Positions 1 through 12,068 of a DNA stretch of 64,000 bases are shown piece after piece. The stretch is from positions 13,640,001 through 13,704,000 of the forward strand of contig NC_048554.1 of assembly GCF_902806685.2 (NCBI RefSeq). The letters are read 5' to 3'. The notes under the pieces were generated by a model. The model saw only the letters and a program-made list of their open reading frames with translations. It had not been told where the DNA came from and did not search any database. The translations under genes were made by a program, and so were the position numbers. How positions within the stretch are numbered: the first letter of the stretch is position 1; each line of letters begins with the position of its first letter. The stretch comes from Maniola hyperantus. Its lineage: Eukaryota; Arthropoda; Insecta; Lepidoptera; Nymphalidae.

Positions 1-120
1 CCGTTGCACTATTGTCGTACCTACTCCTAGCACAAGCTTTACGCTTCATTGGAGGGAAAAGGGAAATATTAGTCAACATAATAAACTTGGCTAATATACT
101 CTTTAAAAAATATGTATAAA

Positions 121-200
121 TTCCTATATGTCTCTACCGGTAATCGAACCCAGAATCTTCTATTTATAAGACCACATCGCTCTTCATCACATCAACAATT
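121..200 (-). repeat. tRNA-like SINE fragment
   Basis: On the minus strand there is a B-box-like stretch (GGGTTCGATTACC) near 130-150, with a weak A-box-like stretch upstream. This resembles the promoter of a tRNA-derived SINE. No poly(A) or target duplication was seen, so it is only a probable fragment. Nothing else was recognised in the first 700 bases. Confidence 0.3.
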
Positions 201-713
201 AAGATCATAATATCCGAAGTAAATGAATAAAAGACAAATTCATAAACATGTACAAAGGTATACAGACTTTGACAGCTAGCGCTTTAAGCTTGTCTTGTTT
301 GCGTTTAAACGCGTAGTGTGATTCCAAAAAGGATACGTCATGTTCACAGGCCCTTAAGTTAAAATCAGCCGTCCGCAGTAAGCGCCTTTCATACTCTGAA
401 TAGTTCCAAATGAGCCCAAACCTTCGCGGAACACGAGTCGTGACCGAACGCCCTTCTACATAATATAAAAACATTTCGTGTAACGACTCCAAAGGTGAGC
501 GAAATGTTCAGAACGTGCTGTAATTATGTTGTACAAAATATGTTTTCTTCAAAAATACGGGAGTTATTGCTTGCTTCTAAATAATATATCCGTTTGCAAT
601 CTATGCTTTACCAGAAGGTAGATCGATAACAACAGACGAGAGCTATGTGCGATGTGCGGAGTCAGTCTACGTGATCGGTGAGGAAATTAACAGACATAGC
701 TCCACGAGTTGCG

Positions 714-915
714 AAGCTGAAGTGACAATGGGCAGAGCACATAGTTCGAAACATCAATAGACGCTGGGATCCCAAGGTCGCACCGGAAACTACAGCGTTG
801 GAAGACTCACCTACCACCAGCGGTGGACGGCTGACATCAGGGAGCCGCTGGATACTGGTGGCGCAAGACCGTGTCGTGTGGAAGTCCCTACAAGAGACCT
901 ATGTCGGTTGACAAT
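714..915 (+). mobile_element. RTE-like LINE, C-terminal fragment
   Basis: Reading frames here, broken by a stop and frameshifts, encode pieces typical of the extreme C-terminus of insect RTE-type endonuclease-reverse transcriptases: QWAEHIVR, then RRWDPKV, then AQDRVVWKSLQETYV. The same text recurs, more complete, on the minus strand at 54240-54490. It is a dead fragment with no catalytic domain left. Confidence 0.6.
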
Positions 916-1124
916 CATGATGATGACTAAAAACAAATTGTGCCCGGGCGAGTACCGGGTATTCAGGATTACAAGCCGTGGAAAAAACTCTAGTTCATTT
1001 TGTGGTCAAGTTGTGTTTCAATACCTAATAGGTAGTCTGCTTTTGATAAACGTTGAAATAATGTTTTCTATCAGAATCTACACATAAAAACTGTATCGTG
1101 ACTTCATCATCATCACCATCGTCA

Positions 1125-1290
1125 ACTGATAGACGCCCACTACTGGACATATTAAGTCCCTTGTAGAGACTCCACACGCCACGGTCTTGCGCCGCTGCTA
1201 TCCAGCGGCTCCCTGCGACTCGTCCGATGCCGCCCGTCCGCCTAGCGGGGGGTGTTCCAACGCTGCGCTTTCTGGTACGAAGTCGCCATT
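1125..1290 (-). mobile_element. RTE-like LINE 3' fragment
   Basis: The minus strand repeats the same LINE tail as 714-915 in the opposite orientation: an SRW-like stretch, a GCGCAAGACCGTGGCGTGTGG block and a run of GAT triplets at the 3' end. It is short and degraded. The flanking 1300-1900 holds only AT-rich sequence. Confidence 0.5.
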
Positions 1291-1905
1291 CTGTTTGCCA
1301 TTGTATTGTAATGAATAAAAAACTTTTTAGCGTTTAAACTATCGTGAGTGATTTCCATTATACGTATATATGTGAGTATAGCCGGTGTGTGATATATTAT
1401 GTATCCAGACCAAAGCTATGACTGCTCGAAAATACGACAAAACGCTTCGAGAAAAGGTACATAGTGCCCCGTCCTTTAGTTTGGCTCGTCTTGGCGGTGG
1501 CACTGCCGTGCCCCCTGATAATAAAAACTTTTCCATTACAATAATATGCTACTCCCATTCTCTTAATAGTAAAAGTGCGCCTTAAATCTCAAAAATAGTG
1601 GCGCAAGTGTCAACACAGCAGTCAACGTGACAAAGAGCAACTTTAGCGGGAATTGTTCCTCGCAACTGTAACAAGTAGGTTACATTTTATTTCCTCGCAT
1701 TCTCTTCACGACAGACGCCAGTGGAGCTGTGACGGATGTTCATGGCGGTAGTTCCTTAAGTTGCTTGGTATCTTATATTTTCATGTATCGTATGGGGTAC
1801 CTACTACCTACCCCCGTACGATACATGGAAGCAAAAGTTTTGCAAAATATTAAATGTGAATAATGGTATCAAACTTGTCGTTTCTTGTTTTAGGATTATG
1901 TTACC

Positions 1906-2110
1906 TACCTCCAGCGCTGATAGCCTAGCGGTAAGGACGTCGGTCGGGGGTTCGATCCCGGACACGCACCTCTAACTTTTCAGAGTTATATGCATATATA
2001 AGCAATTAATACATATACCTGAGAGTTCCTCATATTGTTTTCAAAGGTATGTGAAGTCTGCCATTCCGCACTTAGCCAGAGTGGTGAACTACGGTCAAAC
2101 CTTTCTTATT
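1906..2110 (+). repeat. tRNA-derived SINE (family 1)
   Basis: An A-box-like TGATAGCCTAGCGGTAAGG and a B-box-like GGGTTCGATCCC are spaced as in a tRNA promoter. They are followed by the body CACGCACCTCTAACTTTT and a 3' region shared with 21337-21545 and 49561-49800. The three copies mark a dispersed Pol III SINE family. Confidence 0.65.
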
Positions 2111-2155
2111 CTGAGAGGAGACCCGTGCTTAGTAGAGAGCCGGAGATGACTTGAT

Positions 2156-2371
2156 GATGATATACTGACTGACTGACTGACTGATCTATCAACGCACAGC
2201 TCAAACTACTAGATGGATTAGGCTGAAATTTGGCATGCAGATAGTTATTAATTATTATGACATAGACATCCGCTAAGAAAGGATTTTTGAAAATGTAACC
2301 CCTAAGGGGGTAAAATAGGGGGGTTGAAATTTGTGTAAGCCACGCGGACAAGGTCGCGAGCATAAGCTAGT
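2156..2371 (+). repeat. Dispersed repeat family A
   Basis: This begins with (ACTG)n and CTATCAACGCACAGCTCAAA, passes through CATCCGCTAAGAAAGGATTT and ends with CGCGAGCATAAGCTAGT. The same element occurs at 52384-52597, in reverse at 10003-10173 and 12118-12400, and in diverged form at 30190-30541. It is non-coding and probably a non-autonomous transposon. Confidence 0.65.
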
Positions 2372-2378
2372 AAGTGAT

Positions 2379-2813
2379 TGTTGCAGAAGTATAGGGATGG
2401 TCTTCAATAATAGTCAGTTTCCAATTTCACTTCACTGTATTTTTAAGCATAGCTTGCGCCTTCGACTTAATTCTCACAATTGACCGCCATTTTTATTAAA
2501 CCTACGCTTTTTATACTAATTTGACAGGACAGCAAAACTGACATATTTTAAAGGTTGGTATTATTTAACTTCCAGTATTTTACAAATTGCAAAGTGATTG
2601 AACTAAATGATACTTCCTGTGACGTCACAAATCATTAACGTAACAATTAAATCAGCTAGATGTTAAACATGACACAAAATATGTTGATTCAAATAGTTAA
2701 CAATTAAATATGACTCATAGTCCATTCCCGCCAGATATAAATAACAATCAATCCATTGTATAAGTCTGGATGCCTCATGATGATGGCAGCCATGGAGATG
2801 TGGTTTTTGACAT
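2379..2813. repeat. 435-bp direct duplication, copy 1
   Basis: This block, from TGTTGCAGAAGTATAGGG to GGTTTTTGACAT, reappears at 8155-8589 with no difference seen, 5776 bp away. Both ends are sharp and the flanks differ. Neither terminal inverted repeats nor a target duplication were recognised. Copy 1 continues into a short minus-strand open stretch (to 2875) that could be an exon relic, but no family was recognised. Confidence 0.8.
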
Positions 2814-2879
2814 TCGGCCATCCTGGAAAGGCCGTGTCTCACGGCACTCGGATAACATCCCCGCTTTCGCACCATCAGT

Positions 2880-4075
2880 CACCTGACAAAAGAGAAATAC
2901 CGAACAGTATTCACTTGATTGATACTTAATTTTATTACAAATATGTACCTACATATTAATAGCATATACCATATAAAATATTCAGTTGATTTATTAAGTT
3001 ATCAACTACTTCTAATCAAAATTGTTATTAATGTTCCTCTTTTAATCATTACTTTAAATGTTTTGCTATAGTATTTAGGTAATACATAATGGTAACATTT
3101 GATTACCAGTAGGTGGGTGTTTGAAATTGATGAAATGTAAACGATTTCGTTGTATCTGCAATCCAAAATTGTAGGTAGGTACTTGTCTATCCAGATAAGT
3201 TTATAACAGCTGACGTCATGACTCATGAGACCATTTTATTAAGGTGGCGCAGTACGCTCGACCTAACCTGTATGCTTTTCACTTGACATTGTATGAGAAA
3301 GGTGAGAAGCACGATGATTTTTACTGAAATCAAGGGTATAGGAAAAGTATTTTGAGAAAACAAAAATACTAAATGTATGTTCGCAAAATAGAATATTTCA
3401 ACTAATGAATAAATAAACTATGTCTAGTGTTAATTTGCTTTAGAATTTTCATACCCTAATTATTTATTTACGCCCAAAGTTGTCATAAATTTAGTGTTAA
3501 AATAGGAATCTTTTGAGGCTCGTAACTTTCAAATCAATATTTTTTTAATGTTTAATATATCAATAAACCTAGATAATGGCAAGACAAACCGATGTAATAC
3601 TTAGTTTTGAGCATATCATATCAAATAATGTAGTAATTACCCTCCTACGTTTGTATGAAGAAAGCACTGAACTGAGCCCACTTAAGAAGTTAAAATTGGT
3701 TTAGATATCTACTGCACAAGAAAAGCTAGGTTTGACATTGTAGCATATCACGGGTTATTTTTCAAGGTCGTTATTGTATTATTATCTAGTTAATAATTGG
3801 GTAAGTAACTGACGTTCGACGTTCCTAGAGTTCTGCATTAGGAAGAACTTTACATGGGCATGACACCTATAAACTTAAGAAAAACAGTATGCATACTTAG
3901 ACGAGATTTCATTTCTATCCCTTTTAAATCTGCAGGGGACGATTATTGAATTTTATATTCTTATGGTCTTGTTTTAGCAGAGTTTACTGTAGGTACTTTT
4001 AATTCATCTCGAACAATTTATCATGGGAAGGTCAAATAGATTCCATATCCAAGTCATTGTGTTGGAGAGAATAGA
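2880..4075. other. AT-rich spacer, nothing recognised
   Basis: Both strands are dense in stops and AT-rich. No gene, repeat family or RNA signal was recognised here. Confidence 0.5.
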
Positions 4076-4084
4076 GATCACACA

Positions 4085-4330
4085 GAGACTATGTTGGAGT
4101 GATTCACACACACACACACGTACACACAGAGGCACACACACCATTTGGGTAGGCGACACATATGTATGTCACACGTTGCACATATCACACAGACTATTTG
4201 CGCAGGTCACACAGCCCCGTTGGGTAGGTCACACAGACTCGATGCGCAGGTCACCAAGACCATTTGCGTCGGTCAAACAGTCTTCTTTACGATTTACTAC
4301 AGTCCCTTCTTTAGGAAGACCTCACAGATA
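4085..4330 (+). repeat. Degenerate GTCACACAGAC-type tandem repeat with (CA)n
   Basis: A (CA)n run near 4106-4142 is followed by loosely repeated units of about 28 bp built on GGTCACACAGAC. Similar units return at 4924-5155 and in single copies near 6650-6700 and 6805. It is an old, diverged satellite-like array. The open frames through it are repeat artefacts. Confidence 0.55.
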
Positions 4331-4923
4331 TGCTCTAGGGATGTGACAGACATCATACTTCAAATGCATTTTTAGTCCAATGATGAGTTTCCATGAGGAA
4401 TAAGGAACAGAACACGGGTACAGAATAAAACAGTCAGGATAGAAAGTATAAGAATCATCTTACAAACAAGAATCATAATATTATTGATACAAGAAACAGG
4501 ACTGATACAGACTAAAGCATGTAGGGGAGTAATTCTGACAATGCAAGAATGTCATTCGTCACTTATCGGGATTTTTTTGAATTTATAAATTTACAGGAGT
4601 AATGTTACTGGCATGTCTCAGTTGCATATTAAATAATAAAATCAAACTAAAGGAGTTTCTAATTTTATATAACACTATTATTTAATTAATGAGTTATTCA
4701 TAATAAAAGTTTATTACTAATTAATTAGGATTTTGAACTTATGGACCAATATTTCAATTTAATCGTGATTTCTGTATTTTAATCATACTTACTAGATTTA
4801 CTGTATTACTTAATATAATGACTGTAGTATAATTAAATTAAAGTAGAGTTGAGCTTCGTTTAACTATAAGTTCTACCTACTATTGTTTTTTATCTAATTT
4901 CACTCTTGACGATGACATTTTTA

Positions 4924-5155
4924 GGGGAAGTCACTTTCGAAAGTCACTCAGACATTTCGATAGGGAAGTCACTCAGAAGTTTCGTTACGGAAGTCATACA
5001 GATTATCCGTTAGGAATGTCACTCAGATGTTTCGTTACGGATGTCACACAGACGTTCCGTTAAGAAAGTCGCGCAGTCTTTCAGATAGGGAAGTCACTCT
5101 GATTTATCGTTAAGGAAGTCACACAGTCGTCCCGTTAGGGAAGTCACTCAGACAT
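4924..5155 (+). repeat. Degenerate ~28-bp tandem repeat
   Basis: About eight diverged units follow the pattern AAGTCACTCAGA, then TTTCG or TTCCG, then TTANGG. It is related to the array at 4085-4330. No coding potential was seen. Confidence 0.65.
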
Positions 5156-5267
5156 TACATGTTTGATGATAATTAGCATCTGCTGATTTAGCGATATATT
5201 ACCTTTCGATTCAAAATTAATAACTGTTAGTTTTAAGTAGGTACATCGATATTATTTAGCTTATAAT

Positions 5268-5380
5268 ATGTATATTTCAACGTTGCCAGTGCGGCTCCCT
5301 CCGGTGTAAGGTCGCCACTCCAGCACCCCAGGACACCCCAACGTCTATCGATTGATGATGATGATGATGATGTCGATGAT
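5268..5380 (-). mobile_element. RTE-like LINE 3' fragment with (GAT)n
   Basis: The minus strand carries the conserved end of the RTE-like LINE seen elsewhere in the window (GACGTTGGGGTGTCCTGGGG, and a block giving GAGTGGCGACC). The plus strand shows six or so GAT triplets at 5353-5373, the usual simple-repeat tail of this family. Confidence 0.5.
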
Positions 5381-5499
5381 GTATATTTTGTCATCTGTGT
5401 ACTTTTATTATAATGAATTTTATTTAATCTATTGATGACATTTAAATTGTGTCTTGAACTAAGCCCTGCCCGCTTAATTTTGCACGTCAGTCTTTTTTT

Positions 5500-7580
5500 C
5501 AACTACATATTTCGTTGTCAGTTAAGTAATTTTATGCTTCGAAGTCATGACGACCGTGCTCGAAAAATAACAGTTCACGATCGTAATCACCTATAATTGG
5601 TTGATGCTCACCATCACTCATCAGCTATCATGCATTGTTGCAACAAGAATACCTAAAAATCGGCCTATCACAATAATTGAGATTGTAATAATATTTGATG
5701 CAGTTTATCCGCAACTGACCCACTGCTGTCATTGTAACATTATTGTCTTCCTGCAATTCGTAAACCTATCTTACTATTACTTATTAACTTGTAAGCATAA
5801 TCCTATTACCTACTGAATTTCATCTGTACTAGCCAATGGTTAACCTGTACGCTATCTATCTTTTAGTTACGATAGTCTCTTTTATATAAATACCTAGTTT
5901 TATTGTGTATGAATTTTGTTTTAACTTATTTATTTTTTATTAAAGTTATAGAATGTACACTGTACAGGGCATTATTTTTGTTAAATTCAATGCCACAAAA
6001 CCTGGTAACCTACATAATATTTGAGATAGTGGGTAGGTAAGAAAAATGTGCAGCTCAACTTGTAACATCGTGGTATTGCTGTTAGTGAAACCGGTAGTAG
6101 TGATCCGTAGGTAATTATTACACACTATATAGATTGCTCTTTTTTTTTAAGTTTACGTTTGTAATTTATGTGGAGAATTTTTCTTAAAATTTTCGTAAGA
6201 TTGATTTTTAACGTAGGAACAATAAATTCGAGTCGTCATTGTTGTTGGTTAGTCAAATAAACAAAATATAAATTAAAAAAAAATAGTTGCTGAGTTTTTG
6301 TCGGCTATTCTCAGGTCTGGGCGCGTTTAGAACCGTCGTAGCTTTAGTTTCAAGTTTAAGTAATTAATGATCACCATTACATTATTGTTTTACAAATTCA
6401 ACAATTAACGATCAAAAAGTGTACAATGTTACCCAATTTGAATAAATGTTTTGACTTTGAAATAGTGTATCTATGACTACTTATCTAAAAAGAATTCAGT
6501 ACACACAGTTCCTAGCAAAAATTAAATTTCCAACATTAATCAGGCTCTATTTTCTGGTCTTCAAGGTGTTTAATTAATTTTATAAATTTTGTTACATTAA
6601 GATTAGTTGGCTAGACGTATTGTAGTTTTCTTAGTTTTATTGGGTTTCTCACACAGTTTTTAACTTGGATAAGTCACACAGACATTATATTGGAAAGTCA
6701 TTAGAATAGAATAGAATAGAATGTTTTTTTTTATTCATGTAAACTTTTTAAAAGTGCTTATGAATAGTCAGGTAGTTTTAATTTACCAGTAGGTAAGCAT
6801 GAATAGGTCACACAGTCACTAAAGTTGGGTAAGGATTAAATAATTCAAATGTCCTCGTATTTAAAGTCTCGTGGTGAACTGATTGCGGCCGATCCGAACA
6901 AATCAGACCAACAACTTGGAAACCAAGATTAATATTTATATGTATGAGCCTTTAGTTTTGAAACCGGAACAGAATCTACTTACTACATCACCTACGTTTA
7001 TAAAGTAGCATACATACTTCAATGCAGATAAACTCTCCAGAGATGGAATAGCATAAGTTATTTTAGTTACGAATAAGAACATTAAATATTGTATTAATCA
7101 GCACACTGAGCCACCCTATGAGGCGGTAGTCATGGGACTCATGGACCTATGCGGTGGTCAGATTTTGTGATTCGATTTATTCCTCAGGATTTGCGGTGAC
7201 TGGAGTACTTAGTAACGTGTACAAAGGTTATTTAATTTTATCGGCTGCCTAGTGATAATGATAATCAGACCTACATCGGAGAGATCACAAAAAGTATACA
7301 CCTATTTTTTTGTAATTACACACACATGCACATTATTTTACACAAATTATTACATAAAGTGATTATATTATGTGAGTGCACCTAAAGCCTCTCCTCATGA
7401 TGAAATCTTTAGATACTTATGGTATTTTTAACTCATTTTACAAAAAATAACTTCCGGGATCAATGTAGGTAGGCAAAGATTATATCTGCACTAATGTAAT
7501 ATTATGAGAGTAATTTGCATATTATGCTTAGAAAATTTGTTGGTTAGATGTAATACGACTCACCGAGTGTAGGTATGCTC
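5500..7580. other. AT-rich intergenic stretch
   Basis: No gene was recognised. It contains isolated copies of the GTCACACAGAC word (about 6650-6700 and 6805) and ordinary AT-rich sequence. Confidence 0.45.
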
Positions 7581-7591
7581 GACTTGTTGCT

Positions 7592-7700
7592 ATGGCGACA
7601 CAGGAGTCGCTGCCCTTGCGTCCCGCACGGCGCGGCGTGGCTCGTAGCGGCCGGCACGGCGCGGGCGGCGCGGCGCGGCGTGGCTCGTTGCGCCCCGATC
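7592..7700. other. GC-rich island of GGCGCGGCG-type repeats
   Basis: An abrupt CpG-rich patch in AT-rich surroundings contains two imperfect copies of GGCGCGGCGTGGCTCGT about 60 bp apart. It is open on both strands because of its composition. No protein family was recognised. Confidence 0.45.
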
Positions 7701-8154
7701 ACCCGATGCCGGATTTGTTGACATCAGCAACCCCGTGGCTCGTGATTGATCCGTCATCGTCAGTAGATTACAGCAGCGCTTCTTGTTCACGCGTGGCAAA
7801 GACGTAGTTGAACTTTAATCCCCTTTTCTACATCTTGAAGCCCGCGCTGAAGTAGTAGATTCTTTCACAATTTTCCGATGACGATAAGTAGGTACTCTCA
7901 ATAAAGTAAGTAGGGCGTCTGGTATTGGTATTGTAGACCGCAATTTTGCACGTAGATATTTCAACTTCAAGTCCTCTGATGTTATAATACACAGAAAAGT
8001 CCTCTGGTCGCATCTTGAAGATGAGTTTGCGTCGATATAGGCCCGCGGCGTAATTTTCTAAGCAGAGGCGTGGTGTTTTCAGAAGAGAAAAAAAAAATCT
8101 TTGACATTCTTCAATGTTCTGCTCTCTTCTCTTCTTAGTATCCCACTTCTGAAA

Positions 8155-8589
8155 TGTTGCAGAAGTATAGGGATGGTCTTCAATAATAGTCAGTTTCCAA
8201 TTTCACTTCACTGTATTTTTAAGCATAGCTTGCGCCTTCGACTTAATTCTCACAATTGACCGCCATTTTTATTAAACCTACGCTTTTTATACTAATTTGA
8301 CAGGACAGCAAAACTGACATATTTTAAAGGTTGGTATTATTTAACTTCCAGTATTTTACAAATTGCAAAGTGATTGAACTAAATGATACTTCCTGTGACG
8401 TCACAAATCATTAACGTAACAATTAAATCAGCTAGATGTTAAACATGACACAAAATATGTTGATTCAAATAGTTAACAATTAAATATGACTCATAGTCCA
8501 TTCCCGCCAGATATAAATAACAATCAATCCATTGTATAAGTCTGGATGCCTCATGATGATGGCAGCCATGGAGATGTGGTTTTTGACAT
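8155..8589. repeat. 435-bp direct duplication, copy 2
   Basis: Second copy of 2379-2813, same orientation, no mismatch noticed. The flanks differ on both sides (GAAA before, GATAAAACTGG after), so the duplicated unit is exactly this block. Confidence 0.8.
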
Positions 8590-9203
8590 GATAAAACTGG
8601 CGTCGATAACATCTGTACAATGACATGACTGTTCGGAGTCGGGGCGCCACATTCACATGGCGGAAGTTGGTGTCGCGAGTGCTCAGTGGGCCACTGTGAC
8701 GTGAGGGACCACCCGCGACTCGCGAGCTACGAACTTTGCATGGGTGGCATCAACATAAACGACAGTAGTAGGTAATTACCGAGTGTGAAGAGATACGGCA
8801 AAGAGAAAGGTCCAGAATCCACCATCGATCGACGATGAAACGATGGTCACACCATCATCAAAAGAAACACATTAAACAGTTGATGGATGATGATGGATTA
8901 ACTGTTTCATCAATCGTTATCCGTCAATCAGACAAAGGGTCGACGCCACGGATAGATGTGGTACCTAACACCTCTGGATATCCAGACGTGCGTCCTTGTT
9001 CTGTATTAGTTAATTTCGTCAATTATGAGTGATTAATAAATAATTGGTAGAGCAGATAATTTTGTACATAATTTTGCGATACAATTTAATGCCAACTCTA
9101 GTCATCGCAGTAGGTTATATATAGGCATAGTAGGTTATCCGTAATGTACATACCTACTTTACATTTGACGCTTTCCAGTGACGTGGAAGCCCCGACGTTT
9201 TGT

Positions 9204-9412
9204 CACACGAGTAGATATATAGACCAGAGGGGAAGCTTCATACTAGCGGCTGGCTGTAGGTTCACTCACTCTAGCGCAGCTCACGCACACCACGACGTGT
9301 CACGGACGCTCCGTTTGCCGCCAAGCTGGGCGCACGGAGCGTCCGTGGCACGTCGTGGTGTGCGTGAGCTAGTGTGAAGCTTCCCCTCTGGTCTATAATA
9401 TCTACTCGTGTG
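9204..9412. mobile_element. Foldback MITE with 7-bp target duplication
   Basis: This 209-bp element is almost entirely an inverted repeat. The left arm runs inward from CACACGAGTAGATAT through ACCAGAGGGGAAGCTTC to GGACGCTCCGT; the right arm mirrors it to ATATCTACTCGTGTG. The left arm has about 30 extra bases near 9245-9275. The direct repeat GTTTTGT flanks it at 9197-9203 and 9413-9419. It encodes no transposase, so it is non-autonomous; the superfamily is not clear from a 7-bp duplication. Confidence 0.88.
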
Positions 9413-9610
9413 GTTTTGTTACAAGTTCCCAACTGCCGCGAACTGTGATTCGTCGGTACCGACATAAAATCAATCGCAGCAGCAAACATGGCAAAACTTT
9501 AAAATAAGAATTGCAGCAGCAAAACTTGTCGTGTAAATACACCTTCTAAATGATTAGAATCGGCGTCGCTTTGAAGTCGGCAGTATACACACGCACTTTG
9601 TCCTCGCTCC

Positions 9611-9640
9611 AGACGACAGACGACAGACGACAGACGACAG
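9611..9640 (+). repeat. 7-bp tandem repeat (ACGACAG)n
   Basis: About four copies of ACGACAG. One of several 7-bp-period arrays in the window. Confidence 0.85.
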
Positions 9641-10002
9641 CAATTAGGGAAGTCATACATGTTTCGTGTCCTGTGAATTTAATGTCGATTATGCGCTACG
9701 CTGGAGACGCGTACTCGTAATTACGATGTTTAATTATGCTGAGTTTTACATTTCCCTCGCTAGATTCGTTTACCGTTGTGGGAGACCTATGTACCTACGC
9801 TTTACCTTGACTCGTGGATTGTCCTCACGATCCTGCACTTTCACACTTAACTCATTGAATGTGCCTACCTAGTTTAGGTGTACTATGTAATATTATTGTT
9901 TTCGCGTCGGGAGGTGGTTTCTACAAATTATATGCAAATTTTGCCTCAACATTTCGCTTGTGTTTAAAGTTTACACAACTTATTTAATACTAACTTAGGG
10001 CC

Positions 10003-10173
10003 GCGATCACGAACACAAATTTCAAACCCCTATTTTAACCCTTAGGGGTTAAGTTTTCAAAAATCCTTTCTTAGCGGATGTCTACGTCACAATAACTATC
10101 TGCATGCCAAATAGCCCGATCCGTCCAGTAATTTGAAATGTACCTACGCTTATAAATCAGTCAGTCAGTCAGC
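10003..10173 (-). repeat. Dispersed repeat family A, reverse copy
   Basis: Reverse complement of the element at 2156-2371, including the CCCCTAAGGGG-type centre, AAAAATCCTTTCTTAGCGGA and the (CAGT)n end. Confidence 0.65.
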
Positions 10174-10451
10174 CTCTCTACACACGAACAATTGACTCGG
10201 CCGCAAGTTGCCCAAACGTTCCCTTCGAAAGGTCGCCAGCGTTGTGTTGCAGTAAAGTCTAGTATTGCAACAAAATCAACTTTGATATTAACATCCTGAA
10301 AATGAATGATGAAAATGAAGTGCACTTATTAATACAATTAATGAACGCTAACAGTTCGAGTCGCGGTTAATTTGCCTCACGTCGCAGTCGCACACGACGG
10401 GCGGCCGGCGACTAGCGAGTGTTCAGCTGCGCCTCACGTCGCAGTCGCACA

Positions 10452-10890
10452 CAGTGTTTCCATATGTAAATTGAGAATTACCGTGTTCAAGGGTTAAAAT
10501 TACGGTGTTTCTAGATTAAATTACGGTGGATTAGCTAAAAGAATACCGTGTAAATTACCGTGTCATTTAAAAAGAAAAAACGTCACGAATTAGCTTTTTA
10601 ATCAGCTATTAATATTATTCTGAATCTGACTCTCCTAGCATAGCAATATCTTTTTCATATACGGATTTATTCATATTAATATTTTGTTAAATCTCATTAG
10701 TTTTACATTTTACTCCTTCCTAATTGCTTGAATAAGGACGAAATACTACTATTACGCAGTATATTATGAATTTTTAACGTGATTTTGTATTACGGTGACA
10801 CGGTCAAGGTAATGGCCATATTACCTTGACGGTAGATTAGGGCTGAATTACGGTGCATCTACGGTAATTACCGTGTACATGGAAACACTG
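10452..10890. mobile_element. hAT-like MITE with 8-bp target duplication
   Basis: This 439-bp non-coding element starts CAGTGTTTCCATATGTA and ends TACATGGAAACACTG, giving terminal inverted repeats of about 15 bp. Subterminal AATTACCGTGT words recur inside. The 8-bp direct repeat GTCGCACA flanks it (10444-10451 and 10891-10898). A CAGTG terminus with an 8-bp duplication is characteristic of the hAT superfamily. It sits inside the GC-rich repeat. Confidence 0.9.
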
Positions 10891-10967
10891 GTCGCACACG
10901 ACGGGCGGCCGGCGACTAGCGAGTGTTCAGCTGCGCCTCACGTCGCAGTCGCACACAACACTACCTA

Positions 10968-11250
10968 CCCGTAGTATAAGATTTTACGTCACACCAAACG
11001 TTGCTAGAATTCGAGAGTCGAAATACTTCTGCTTTATAGTAAACTGGATCTTAAGTGCCTTGTTTTAAAACTCATGTCTACACATCTACAGTCAGCGCTC
11101 CAAACGGAAACCTTGCGAAATTAAAATCAGTGGCATTGAATTCTTGACTTCAATTCAAGGCTCTTTAGGTCCATTTCACTTTGATGTTATTGTGTTTCGA
11201 TTCTCAAATTCTAGCAACGTTTGGTGAGACGTAAAATCTTATACTACGGG
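10968..11250. mobile_element. MITE with ~45-bp terminal inverted repeats
   Basis: The left end CCCGTAGTATAAGATTTTAC and the right end GTAAAATCTTATACTACGGG are exact inverted copies. The match continues inward (ACCAAACGTTGCTAGAATT) with one or two mismatches. The interior is AT-rich and non-coding. It inserted in the same GC-rich repeat. A target duplication is not evident. Confidence 0.85.
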
Positions 11251-11299
11251 CACAGGCGGCCGGCGACTAGTGAGTATTCAGCTGCGCCTCACGTCGCGT

Positions 11300-11810
11300 T
11301 CCAATCTGTGGTTTATCCAAATTTTATGTTATTGTTTAATCAAAAGTAAAATTGATTGCAAGTTTAGTTCGTGGCAGTTCCGGAATCCGGACCCGCCGCT
11401 AGCGACCACACGCCAGCCGTTACCGTGTAACGAAGCGTTACATGAATTATTACTTATATTATTATTTTATCCTATCTATTATTATAAATCTTATTTTTAA
11501 ACGTAATTAAGTATATTTTTTTAATTAATTTGCATTCTTATTAAAAGTAGTTGTTGCGAAATGGCAATACCCATTTCCAAACGCTAGCTGTCAAAAGAAG
11601 CCTTTGAAAGAGGCCTTTGAATTATTATCCCAAGAAAACTTCTATTACAATGTGATTAATGAAAAGAGGGTAGTTTTTATTTTATAGCCTCCAATGGATC
11701 CTCTCAGCTCCCGGTGGACACGCGGCCTAACGACACCGAGTCTATCGCCCGGTCACGAAGTATATTAGTGGATTATAGCCGGGACAAAATGCTGACACAC
11801 CAAGTCTCTC
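11300..11810. other. No gene recognised
   Basis: AT-rich sequence with stops in all frames and no recognised repeat family. Confidence 0.4.
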
Positions 11811-11812
11811 TA

Positions 11813-12068
11813 CTCTGTGTGGCGGAGGCAGTGAACTACCCACGCTCTGTGTGGCGGAGGCAGTGAACTACCCACGCTCTGTGTGGCGGAGGCAGTGAAC
11901 TACCCACGCTCTGTGTGGCGGAGGCAGTGAACTACCCACGCTCTGTGTGGCGGAGGCAGTGAACTACCCACGCTCTGTGTGGCGGAGGCAGTGAACTACC
12001 CACGCTCTGTGTGGCGGAGGCAGTGAACTACCCACGCTCTGTGTGGCGGAGGCAGTGAACTACCCACG
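11813..12068 (+). repeat. 32-bp minisatellite, 8 copies
   Basis: Eight head-to-tail copies of a 32-bp unit that contains CTCTGTGTGGCGGAGGCAGT. The span is exactly 8 x 32 bp and copies appear identical. Confidence 0.95.

Larger units (their letters stand above)
10376..11297 (+). repeat. GC-rich ~57-bp repeat split by two MITEs
   Basis: The unit contains CTCACGTCGCAGTCGCACAC and GGCGGCCGGCGACTAGCGAG. Copies lie at about 10376-10451, 10891-10956 and 11254-11297. Removing the MITEs at 10452-10890 and 10968-11250 restores a short continuous tandem array. Slight divergence (GACTAGTGAGTATT) is seen in the last copy. Confidence 0.75.

Noticed and set aside
5353..5373. (GAT)n as a coding Asp run
   Set aside because: It lies at the end of an RTE-like LINE fragment and fits the simple-repeat tail of that family.
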